Below are positions 1 through 5,496 of a DNA stretch of 5,668 nucleotides, one piece after another. The notes beneath the pieces are model-generated. The model worked only from the letters and a program-made list of their open reading frames with translations, was not told where the DNA came from and made no database searches. Origin of the DNA: an uncultured Candidatus Saccharibacteria bacterium (GTDB taxonomy: Bacteria > Patescibacteriota > Saccharimonadia > Saccharimonadales > Saccharimonadaceae); the NCBI GenBank assembly GCA_938046115.1, contig CALIXX010000010.1:1-5668 (forward strand), in the 5' to 3' direction. Each line of letters opens with the position of its first letter. Within the stretch, counting starts at the first letter, position 1. The translations under genes were made by a program, and so were the position numbers.

Positions 1-65
1 TCTAACGGTTAGGACACCAGGTTTTCATCCTGGCAATCCGGGTTCGATTCCCGGTGAGGTCACCA
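1..65 (+). tRNA. tRNA-Glu (TTC), 5' end missing
   Basis: This is the 3' part of a glutamate tRNA gene. The anticodon stem CCAGG/CCTGG encloses the loop TTTTCAT, whose middle triplet TTC reads Glu codons GAA and GAG. The T arm is CCGGG-TTCGATT-CCCGG, followed by the acceptor 3' strand TGAGGTC, discriminator A and an encoded CCA ending at 65. The D arm is present from about tRNA position 11 (TCTAACGGTTAGGAC), so roughly ten bases (the acceptor 5' strand, positions 8-9 and the first D-stem base) lie left of the window. The anticodon and T stems pair perfectly. A terminator follows 15 bases later. Confidence 0.95.
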
Positions 66-80
66 GATATAGCTTGATTG

Positions 81-107
81 AATACTACACCAAGGGGTAG
101 TATTTTT
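81..107 (+). terminator. Rho-independent terminator of the tRNA-Glu transcript
   Basis: AATACTAC (81-88) and GTAGTATT (97-104) form a perfect 8-bp stem with an 8-base loop. A T run follows at 103-107 and continues as ATTT. It lies 15 bases after the tRNA CCA end and before the next gene, so it probably ends the tRNA transcript and insulates the AT-rich unit from it. Confidence 0.8.
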
Positions 108-109
108 AT

Positions 110-140
110 TTGTATAGAGGATACGGATTTTACTTATATT
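110..140 (+). promoter_or_regulatory. Possible weak promoter for the DUF5677-like gene
   Basis: TTGTAT at 110-115 and TTATAT (134-139) or TATATT (135-140) are spaced 18-19 bases apart, giving a poor sigma70-type match. Transcription would start near 146, leaving a leader of about 13 bases without a Shine-Dalgarno sequence. A second possibility is a -10 TAACAT at 147-152, which would place the start of transcription on or next to the ATG at 159, but it has no -35 partner. The preceding terminator makes a promoter somewhere in 108-158 likely. Its exact position is uncertain. Confidence 0.3.
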
Positions 141-158
141 TTGTTGTAACATATAGAT

Positions 159-1100
159 ATGGAACAAAAATTGAATATTGATGAATTAAATTCACCACTT
201 GTCGGAAAAAATTCTAATAATTTAGACTATATTGATCAAGTTGTCTACCAGCTTTTTGATAGCCTAATAAAAGACATGCAGCCCAGCAGCGACTTACTCT
301 ATGGTATTATTCTTGGTTTATTCGTAAAGTGTAAGAAGTTGTATCGATCATGTAATACATCAATTGACAATGATGACACACTTGCTTTTCTTGTAATACT
401 CAGATCATACTATGAGGCAACTATCTCTCTTCGGTATATTGTTAAACATCATGATCATGATGATATAGAAAAGCAGTTTATAGTTGCTAATACGATGTCA
501 GAGTTACGTAACCTTCAAAGTGGTAAAAAGGAAGCTAACATAAGTAAGACTCAATGCAGAACAGAATATGATCGCCTAAACCAGAGTCTAGAACCGTATG
601 GATTAAATATCAGAAACATACCAAAGGGCTACCCTAAATCTTGGCACCCAACAAAGAGTTTTAAAATGATAGCAAAGGATCTCGATACAACTGGTAAAGC
701 ACTTGAGATATACAGTAGCCTCTATGCGGCAACCTCACGTTTTGTTCACCCTTCTTTTGATGATGTTTTGAAGTGGCATGTAACAAAGTATGATGAGAAC
801 GCACCATATATACCAAATGAGACAAGAATGTATATGCCAATGCAAGAAAGAAATAACGGAGGTAAAATACTATTGATGTGTATAACTTTATCTATGCACG
901 AGGCAGTCTCTTGCTCGCCATATACAAAGACTGACAACTATACCAAAAAGGAATGTATTGAGAAAATACACAATAATTTTCACAAGAACTTCAACAATAC
1001 GCGTTCGCCAATGGCCTGGCAGACAGAAGGAATGCTACGCTATGCTGATTTTTGGATGCAAAATTACAAATATGATAAAAATAATTCCACAGCAGGATAA
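159..1100 (+). CDS. DUF5677-like protein of unknown function
   Basis: The 313-aa soluble protein has no signal peptide or clear membrane helix. Two short patterns resemble the DUF5677 family: LRSYYEA at residues 81-87, with the Arg and Glu on one helix face, and YSSLYAATSRFVHPSF at 185-200, ending in His-Pro. Between them is a charged helical stretch containing KHHDHDD (96-102). The family has no established biochemical activity, and this assignment comes from motif memory, not a search. ATG 159 is the first possible start after an in-frame TAA at 147-149. No Shine-Dalgarno is visible, unlike the next gene. The gene is AT-rich and uses AT-ending codons (ATA, AGA, AAA), in contrast to the GC-rich genes from 1729 on, which suggests horizontal acquisition. 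The next gene starts 45 bases after its stop and is probably cotranscribed. The CDS is certain; the family is moderately likely. Confidence 0.85.
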   Translation: MEQKLNIDELNSPLVGKNSNNLDYIDQVVYQLFDSLIKDMQPSSDLLYGIILGLFVKCKKLYRSCNTSIDNDDTLAFLVILRSYYEATISLRYIVKHHDHDDIEKQFIVANTMSELRNLQSGKKEANISKTQCRTEYDRLNQSLEPYGLNIRNIPKGYPKSWHPTKSFKMIAKDLDTTGKALEIYSSLYAATSRFVHPSFDDVLKWHVTKYDENAPYIPNETRMYMPMQERNNGGKILLMCITLSMHEAVSCSPYTKTDNYTKKECIEKIHNNFHKNFNNTRSPMAWQTEGMLRYADFWMQNYKYDKNNSTAG

Positions 1101-1131
1101 TGCTGTCGTAAGAAATCAAAAAAGAAAAACT

Positions 1132-1137
1132 AGGAGG
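1132..1137 (+). promoter_or_regulatory. Strong Shine-Dalgarno of the 179-aa gene
   Basis: AGGAGG lies 8 bases before ATG 1146, within the 45-base gap after the previous stop. It fixes the start of the second gene. The first gene of the pair has no such site, so the two are probably translated at different levels from one mRNA. Confidence 0.85.
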
Positions 1138-1145
1138 AGTTAATA

Positions 1146-1685
1146 ATGATTTTTAAGCGACAAAAGAAGAACACATACAAAGAAACAATCAAAGAGTATT
1201 CTGCTGCAGTAATATATGCCTCGGGTGTATCCGCTGAAAACCTTAGAAAAGAATATGAATTTTCAGATGAGACTCACATGGCTGTGCTAATTCAATTTAT
1301 TGGGTTTAGCTTCATTATGCTGGCGCGTAAATGTGCGTCTGTGCAGCTAGCTCCAGAAAGATACCAAGAGATAACCGAAACAGTTATAGACCTTCTCGTT
1401 GATGTCGTTTATGAGAACATTGATAACAGGCAGAGGGCTATAAAAGTTATAAAGGAGTCAGTCTATAAATTTGTCGAAGTATACGGAAAACTGCCGGTAG
1501 AAAATGACGATCCATCAAAGAGAGAGGCTGGAACCCTGCTATGGGAGTATGGAAAGTTGATCGCGAAAACGGCTACAGATGAGGAAAAAAATATTTGGGC
1601 AATCATGACATGTATATCATTGATGAAGAACCAAATTACTGCAACCAACTCACTTATAGAAAGAATGCTAAGCGCAATGAAATAA
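1146..1685 (+). CDS. Hypothetical helical protein
   Basis: I do not recognise this 179-aa protein. It begins with a basic segment (residues 3-17) and then appears all-helical. A hydrophobic stretch at about 46-60 (AVLIQFIGFSFIMLA) could be a buried helix or a marginal membrane segment. Further on are an acidic, Val- and Ile-rich helix at 74-91, a conspicuous LLWEYGKLIA at 131-140, and a C-terminal helix rich in Met, Asn and Thr. There are no catalytic or metal-binding motifs and no DNA-binding domain that I can see. Its start is set by the AGGAGG at 1132-1137. It shares the AT-rich composition of the DUF5677-like gene upstream and probably an mRNA with it, so the two may work as a pair. The terminator stem begins within its last 14 codons. 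Confidence 0.85.
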   Translation: MIFKRQKKNTYKETIKEYSAAVIYASGVSAENLRKEYEFSDETHMAVLIQFIGFSFIMLARKCASVQLAPERYQEITETVIDLLVDVVYENIDNRQRAIKVIKESVYKFVEVYGKLPVENDDPSKREAGTLLWEYGKLIAKTATDEEKNIWAIMTCISLMKNQITATNSLIERMLSAMK

Positions 1686-1715
1686 AATTTTTAGCAATAA
1701 GTGAGTTGATTTTTT
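1646..1715 (+). terminator. Two-part terminator hairpin overlapping the gene end
   Basis: CAACTCACTTAT (1646-1657) pairs perfectly with ATAAGTGAGTTG (1697-1708). Directly inside it, TGCTAA (1666-1671) pairs with TTAGCA (1691-1696), leaving an 8-base bulge (1658-1665) on the left side only and a 19-base loop that contains the stop codon. A run of six T follows at 1710-1715. It serves the + strand unit. Read on the - strand there is no T run after the hairpin, so its value to the convergent response regulator operon is doubtful. Confidence 0.75.
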
Positions 1716-1728
1716 AAGAGCCTGTAGG

Positions 1729-2100
1729 TTACTCCATCCCCGCAATAATCTCCAGCAATCGCCGTGGAGTGATCTCGGCTTTGATGAGATAGCCGTCCAC
1801 ACTAGTTTGGAGAGCGAGGCGGGTGGATTCGTCTTGGTCGAAGTTGGTCATAATGACGATCTTTGTGCCAGCGATGTGTTGCGGCTCGGCGCGCAGTGCC
1901 TCGAGGATCTCGCTGCCGCGTTTTTCGGGGAGCATGATGTCGAGCAGGATGAGGTCGTAGTGGTTGTTGCGTGCCGCCACGAGGCCGTCTGCCCCGTCGA
2001 TTAGCCAGTCTACTGTATAGCCTGCTTTGCGGAGGCTGCGCACGTACATTTCGCCAATGAAGCGATCGTCTTCAATGACGAGAATTGTTTGAATTGCCAT
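1729..2100 (-). CDS. Single-domain response regulator (CheY-like receiver)
   Basis: The 123-aa protein is one complete receiver domain with nothing after it. Residues E10, D11 and D12 form the acidic Mg2+ pocket, D54 in LLDIMLP is the phosphate acceptor, T85 is the conserved hydroxyl residue and K107 the conserved lysine, so all switch residues are present. There is no DNA-binding or enzymatic output domain. The signal must therefore pass by protein contact, either to an unlinked partner or as a step in a phosphorelay. It lies 22 bases after the histidine kinase gene on the same strand and is its obvious partner. AGGAGG at 2115-2110 on the - strand, 9 bases from ATG 2100, sets the start. The ending, with K107-A-E followed by T111-P112, is a form I associate with Patescibacteria receivers; that point is from memory. 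Confidence 0.95.
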   Translation of the reverse strand: MAIQTILVIEDDRFIGEMYVRSLRKAGYTVDWLIDGADGLVAARNNHYDLILLDIMLPEKRGSEILEALRAEPQHIAGTKIVIMTNFDQDESTRLALQTSVDGYLIKAEITPRRLLEIIAGME

Positions 2101-2109
2101 AAGTTCTCT

Positions 2110-2115
2110 CCTCCT
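2110..2115 (-). promoter_or_regulatory. Shine-Dalgarno of the response regulator gene
   Basis: The - strand reads AGGAGG here, 9 bases before ATG 2100 and wholly within the 22-base gap after the kinase stop. The regulator therefore has its own strong initiation site within the operon mRNA. Confidence 0.85.
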
Positions 2116-2122
2116 ACCTCTG

Positions 2123-3673
2123 TTATCCCTTATACATCGTGTGGTTTTTTATCCAGCCGCTGCCGCTGGTGATGAGCTGACTGTTGCTGCCATCAGTGAT
2201 TTTGTCTGCTACGCTGGCGTAGGTGGGGATGGTGATCGTGAAGGTGGAGCCCTCCCCTTCGCGGCTTACCACGCCAATCTGCCCACCGTGCGACTCGACG
2301 ATCGCCTTGCTAATGTAGAGCCCAATACCCGTGCCGGCTACGGTTTCGCGGCTGCGGTGCGAGCGGTAGAACTTGTGAAAGAGATTGCCCATGACATTGG
2401 CGGGGATGCCGATGCCATGGTCTTGCACCTTGATAGCAACAAATGCACCGTCTTGCACGGCCGAGACGGCTACGAGCCCGCCTTCGTTGCTATATTTGAG
2501 CGCGTTGTCGATGATATTGCTTAGCACTTCAGACAGGCTGGAGCGATCGGCCGCAATGGTGGGCAGCGTGGTGGGGATATCCACCGTGAGCTGGCGACCT
2601 TGGGTGGTGGCGCGCAGCTGCATGTCGTCGCGGATGGTATTGTAGATGCTGCCGACCGACTCTTCTGCTAGGTGGACGCGGAGATGGCGGCGGTCGAACT
2701 TGCTGGCATTGAGGATGTTGTTGACGTAGCCGCTGAGGCGATTGGCCGAGACGACGAGCCGCCCCAGTAGCTCATGCTGGTCGCCAGCCAGCGCTGGGCC
2801 AACCTCCTCAGTGAGGACATCCAGATAGCCACGAATAACGGTGATGGGCCCGCGCAGCTCGTGAGCGGCAAAGGCGATGAAATCGAGGTCATCATCCTCG
2901 GGCTGGTAGAGAGTGGTGCGATCGTGCAGTACCAGTATAACCTCGGCACTGCTTCCCTTCTCATAATTGGCCGTAATGTCGAAGATGCGCCGCCCAGGCT
3001 CACCCACCAGCTTGTTTGCAATGCGCAGCCAGGTCTTCTCGGCATGGACAGCGCTGCGGTGGCAGTGTGCGAGCCACTCCGTCAGACCATCGCCTGGCTC
3101 GAATAACAGCTCCAGCTCGGCCGTACCATCATGGCTCTGGCGCAGTGGGGTGTGGCGGTTGTGGTAGCGCACCTGCCCCTGATTAGTGAGGATGGCAATG
3201 CCAGCACTCGTTTGATCAAGCGCGGCCTCGATCTGGGCAGCTTGTGCGTGAGCCTGGCTCGGCGGGTTTTGGCCAGCTAGTGCGGCCGTTTGGTAGATGT
3301 ATTGCAGTAGCGGCTTGAAGCCATCGCGCTCGAAGTGTGCTGCATTGGGATTGGGCGGTGTGATGGTGCTGGGCTCGCCTGCTACGTGACTGAGGGCGTG
3401 CGTGAGGTCTTTGAGCGGGGTAAGCAGCTGTATGAGCAGGAAAATATTGAGTGGGATACTCGCCAGCACTACCACCATAATGACCAGCCAAAACTGCAGC
3501 TGGCTAGGGTTTAGACCAATCATCCACAGCGTACTCGCCACGAGCCCAGCAATAGTGCACTGCATCAGGATACTCGCACCGATAGCATGGCGACTATAGC
3601 GTGGCCAATATTGCTTAATAAGGGTGGGTGGACGATGAGGTGGCAATGGCCGGGCTGGGCCTATTGCTGCCAC
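2123..3673 (-). CDS. Membrane sensor histidine kinase, PAS-like
   Basis: This kinase autophosphorylates on His and passes phosphate to a receiver, most likely the one encoded next. Numbering is from GTG 3673 (516 aa). Membrane helices lie at about 30-54 and 61-84, with only about six residues between them, so there is no extracellular sensor domain. A HAMP-like linker with TPLKDL follows at about 85-105, then a PAS-like region at about 147-257. The HisKA domain (about 260-328) carries HELRGP with H271. The ATPase domain (about 377-484) has N390 in DNALKYS, D418-H-G-I-G, an F box near 432-437 and GTGIGL at 447-452. About 32 residues follow it. The position four after the His is Gly, not the usual Thr or Asn. 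GTG 3673 is preferred because GGGGAG lies 6 bases before it. ATG 3712 would add 13 residues but has no Shine-Dalgarno. Either start overlaps the DUF3048 gene, by 13 or 52 bases. Confidence 0.92.
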   Translation of the reverse strand: MAAIGPARPLPPHRPPTLIKQYWPRYSRHAIGASILMQCTIAGLVASTLWMIGLNPSQLQFWLVIMVVVLASIPLNIFLLIQLLTPLKDLTHALSHVAGEPSTITPPNPNAAHFERDGFKPLLQYIYQTAALAGQNPPSQAHAQAAQIEAALDQTSAGIAILTNQGQVRYHNRHTPLRQSHDGTAELELLFEPGDGLTEWLAHCHRSAVHAEKTWLRIANKLVGEPGRRIFDITANYEKGSSAEVILVLHDRTTLYQPEDDDLDFIAFAAHELRGPITVIRGYLDVLTEEVGPALAGDQHELLGRLVVSANRLSGYVNNILNASKFDRRHLRVHLAEESVGSIYNTIRDDMQLRATTQGRQLTVDIPTTLPTIAADRSSLSEVLSNIIDNALKYSNEGGLVAVSAVQDGAFVAIKVQDHGIGIPANVMGNLFHKFYRSHRSRETVAGTGIGLYISKAIVESHGGQIGVVSREGEGSTFTITIPTYASVADKITDGSNSQLITSGSGWIKNHTMYKG

Positions 3674-4803
3674 GACACGCTCCCCGTGCCGCCAGGTACT
3701 GCCGCAATCCATGTCTGGCCGCGGGTGAGAGCGATTGCCTTGCCATTGGTATCACGTAGCTCAAGGGGGCTAGTACGGTCGGTCTTGCGCCATATTCCCT
3801 CCACCACACTGCCGTTTTGGAAGATAGTTGCTTTGCCTTGGCCAGTGGTGATGATATTCTCGCGAATGCCGTCCTCTTGCACGGTGGTCTGCTGGACGGT
3901 CAGTGCCACCACAACGCTGGGCGCGATCTGCCCTTCCTCACGGTCTAAGCTAGCCTCGCCGCCGATACTACGCTGGTAGGTGTTGGTGCTGGCATCGTAT
4001 TGGTAGCGCGTGTTGTAGCGGGCGGATTTGCCAAAGTTGATAACGGCCACAGTGGCGGTCGCAGGGTTCGCTGGCTTGCCATCGGTCCGAGCAAGGGCGG
4101 TCTTGACAACAGACTGCTTGTATCCTTTGCTGCTATTGAGGTCATCCAGCCGCTCGGCACTGGTGTAGACATTGTGCGGGGCACGGCGGTCAGTAGCACG
4201 CCAATAGCTGCGCTCATGAAAGAACTGATCGATATCACGGTACGTACCATTGCGGATCTCTTGCAAGGCATGTGAGCTACCCCCCACATGGGCTACGCTG
4301 GGCTGGTATGGCGCAAGCCAGTCGATGTAGTACGGCCGCAGGCTGCGCACTGGGCCAATCATCGTTGGTTTGTTTTGCTGGTACAGCGCGAGAAAGCGAG
4401 TGATACCTGCCTCGGCAATTGCCTCGTACACCACCTCAGCCTGCTTGACGCCCGACTGAGGGCGAGCACTGGGGCTATTCTCGAGCATTACTGCAGTAAC
4501 GGGCTTGGTGGTGGCCGCTTGGTCGGCGACCTTGAGGCCAGTCAAGGGCGAATAATACACCTCTGGGGCTTTCTGTGTTGCCACAACAGGGGCGGGCTTG
4601 GCCTGGCGAGGCTTATTGAGTAGAGAAAATGACGCCATTGCTCCAGCAAATACCACCAATGCCCCACCAATCACCATCACAGGTATGCGGTGTTGCCCCA
4701 CAAAATGCCGCAGCCCCATAAAGTGCCGTCCATGCCGCCGCAAACGTCGACGCTGCGCCCGACCGCCAAAAGCTGCCGGTGGTGTATTCTGTGGTGAACT
4801 CAT
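3661..4803 (-). CDS. Membrane-anchored DUF3048 (YerB-type) protein
   Basis: The 380-aa protein has an Arg- and His-rich cytoplasmic start (14-39), one membrane helix (about 40-62) and then an external region. This begins with a linker rich in Pro, Lys and Ala (64-80). The DUF3048 N-terminal domain follows (about 82-235), with conserved-looking segments ENSPSARPQSG (108-118), VVYEAIAEAGITRFLALY (124-141), GPVRSLRPYY (150-159) and APHNVYT (208-214). The second DUF3048 domain (about 255-375) includes REEGQIAP (288-295) and GIWRK (336-340). B. subtilis YerB belongs to this family; its molecular role is not established, though an envelope location is expected. There is no lipobox, and no cysteine anywhere, so it is held by an uncleaved helix. 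It is the first gene of an operon with the kinase and regulator. ATG 4803 has no Shine-Dalgarno, and a promoter lies only 9 bases upstream, so its mRNA is probably leaderless. Confidence 0.93.
   Translation of the reverse strand: MSSPQNTPPAAFGGRAQRRRLRRHGRHFMGLRHFVGQHRIPVMVIGGALVVFAGAMASFSLLNKPRQAKPAPVVATQKAPEVYYSPLTGLKVADQAATTKPVTAVMLENSPSARPQSGVKQAEVVYEAIAEAGITRFLALYQQNKPTMIGPVRSLRPYYIDWLAPYQPSVAHVGGSSHALQEIRNGTYRDIDQFFHERSYWRATDRRAPHNVYTSAERLDDLNSSKGYKQSVVKTALARTDGKPANPATATVAVINFGKSARYNTRYQYDASTNTYQRSIGGEASLDREEGQIAPSVVVALTVQQTTVQEDGIRENIITTGQGKATIFQNGSVVEGIWRKTDRTSPLELRDTNGKAIALTRGQTWIAAVPGGTGSVSWQQ
3680..3685 (-). promoter_or_regulatory. Shine-Dalgarno deciding the kinase start (GTG 3673)
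   Basis: GGGGAG on the - strand lies 6 bases before GTG 3673, inside the 3' end of the DUF3048 gene. The competing ATG at 3712 has only CGCGGCCAGAC before it. Ribosomes finishing the DUF3048 gene at 3661 would be close to this site, which favours translational coupling. Confidence 0.55.
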
Positions 4804-4812
4804 CTTATGGCC

Positions 4813-4821
4813 ATTATACCA
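4813..4821 (-). promoter_or_regulatory. Extended -10 promoter of the DUF3048-kinase-regulator operon
   Basis: Read on the - strand the bases are TGGTATAAT, a perfect extended -10 element (TGnTATAAT). Nothing close to TTGACA lies 16-18 bases upstream, which is normal for extended -10 promoters. The last base of the hexamer is 9 bases before ATG 4803, so transcription should start about 3 bases before the ATG or at it. It is the only promoter I see for the three genes. Confidence 0.7.
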
Positions 4822-5070
4822 TGAGCGGATAGCGATGAATGAGGAATTTTACGGCAAAAGGCTACCTTGGGCTTGACCACTGTACAGTGTGAGTGTTTTT
4901 ACCCTTGCGCTTCTCTGCTTGTGCTCTATGGGTAAATGGGTCTTGGTTATTTACTTCGTGCGCTGAGTCTTTTTGTGGCAGTGGATGATGAGGAATTGCG
5001 TAAGAGCTGCATGGCGAAGATAGATATCTCGATACCTCGAGCGCATGCGATCAATTACCCAACAAACCCC
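4822..5070. other. Divergent intergenic region without a recognised gene
   Basis: The 330 bases between the two divergent start codons (4804-5133) carry the two promoters and the 12-bp palindrome listed separately. The remainder shows only small items: a weak hairpin GTAAAT...ATTTAC around 4931-4953, an 8-bp palindrome AGATATCT at 5022-5029, and a 10-base repeat ATGAGGAATT near 4839 and 4987. I find no tRNA arms, no riboswitch core and no convincing open frame. A small RNA cannot be excluded. Confidence 0.5.
4878..4889. promoter_or_regulatory. 12-bp perfect palindrome, possible operator
   Basis: CACTGTACAGTG is a perfect twofold-symmetric site lying about 60 bases upstream of the operon's -10 element and about 180 bases before the opposite promoter. 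Such symmetry suits a dimeric regulator. No transcription factor gene is present in the window and I do not match the site to a named operator. It could be chance. Confidence 0.3.
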
Positions 5071-5099
5071 TTGGCAAATCCGCAAAAATAGCCTACAAT
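5071..5099 (+). promoter_or_regulatory. Near-consensus sigma70-type promoter
   Basis: TTGGCA (5071-5076) and TACAAT (5094-5099) are separated by exactly 17 bases, each one base off consensus. Transcription would start near 5106, giving a leader of about 28 bases that ends in a good ribosome binding site before ATG 5134. This is the best promoter in the window. GATAAT at 5114-5119 is a poorer alternative -10. Confidence 0.75.
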
Positions 5100-5122
5100 G
5101 AATAACCACTAACGATAATTTG

Positions 5123-5130
5123 GGTGAGGA
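5123..5130 (+). promoter_or_regulatory. Shine-Dalgarno of the 120-aa gene
   Basis: GGTGAGGA lies just before ATG 5134. GGTGA, complementary to the 3' end of 16S rRNA, ends 6 bases before the start codon. It supports ATG 5134 as the true start. Confidence 0.7.
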
Positions 5131-5133
5131 AAT

Positions 5134-5496
5134 ATGACACGACGACACGATGGCCCTTTGGCAGGTAGTACAGATAATGGTGGAAGTACCGATATAGTGC
5201 CACCGGTGCGACGCGATAATGAAGCTCAATCACCTCAATCGCCACAGCAAGCGACCAGCGGAGATTGGCGTGTGGGGCAGGTGCGAGAAAGCGCACGCCA
5301 GCCGTCGTCTGATGTCATGAGGGCCATGACGCTTGCTGCCCTCGGAGGCAGCATAGGGATTGGCTCGGGCCCACAGGGCGTTGACATATTCGCCTCCCCC
5401 GTTGCGCGCGATATAATTAACGGCAGCGCAGACTCTGTGAGCGGTATGGAGTTGGCACCATCAGTCTGGCTGGGCGACATACCTCCAGCGGAGTAA
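5134..5496 (+). CDS. Hypothetical small low-complexity protein
   Basis: I do not recognise this 120-aa protein. The first half is polar and probably disordered: it has Arg and His at the start (MTRRHD), Gly-Ser-Thr-Asp repeats at 11-20, and a segment rich in Ser, Pro and Gln at 32-42. Residues 62-78 (MRAMTLAALGGSIGIGS and neighbours) form a weakly hydrophobic patch, too polar for a confident membrane helix. The rest is rich in Gly, Ser, Ala and Pro. There are no cysteines and no visible catalytic motif. The strong promoter at 5071-5099 and the Shine-Dalgarno next to the ATG argue that it is a real, well-expressed gene. It is divergent from the DUF3048 operon and shares its GC-rich composition. 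No terminator is visible after it. Confidence 0.7.
   Translation: MTRRHDGPLAGSTDNGGSTDIVPPVRRDNEAQSPQSPQQATSGDWRVGQVRESARQPSSDVMRAMTLAALGGSIGIGSGPQGVDIFASPVARDIINGSADSVSGMELAPSVWLGDIPPAE

Noticed and set aside
37..65. Search for a second copy of the tRNA 3' end as an attachment site for an island
   Set aside because: No repeat of the T arm or acceptor end is visible near 1700 or elsewhere in the window. Only a 7-base match (CAGATAT) occurs at the right edge, which is expected by chance.
2141..3106. Long + strand open frames opposite the kinase gene
   Set aside because: They are antisense to a kinase with all its motifs intact. They lack ribosome binding sites and recognisable protein features, and GC-rich coding sequence commonly leaves such frames open.
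3587..4623. Open frames opposite and out of frame with the DUF3048 gene
   Set aside because: Their compositions are rich in Arg, Trp, Pro and Ser, as expected of shadow frames, and they have no initiation signals. The DUF3048 frame has clear family motifs.
4931..4953. GTAAAT...ATTTAC hairpin in the divergent region
   Set aside because: The stem is only 6 bp, AT-rich, with an 11-base loop and no T run, so neither a terminator nor a structured RNA is supported.
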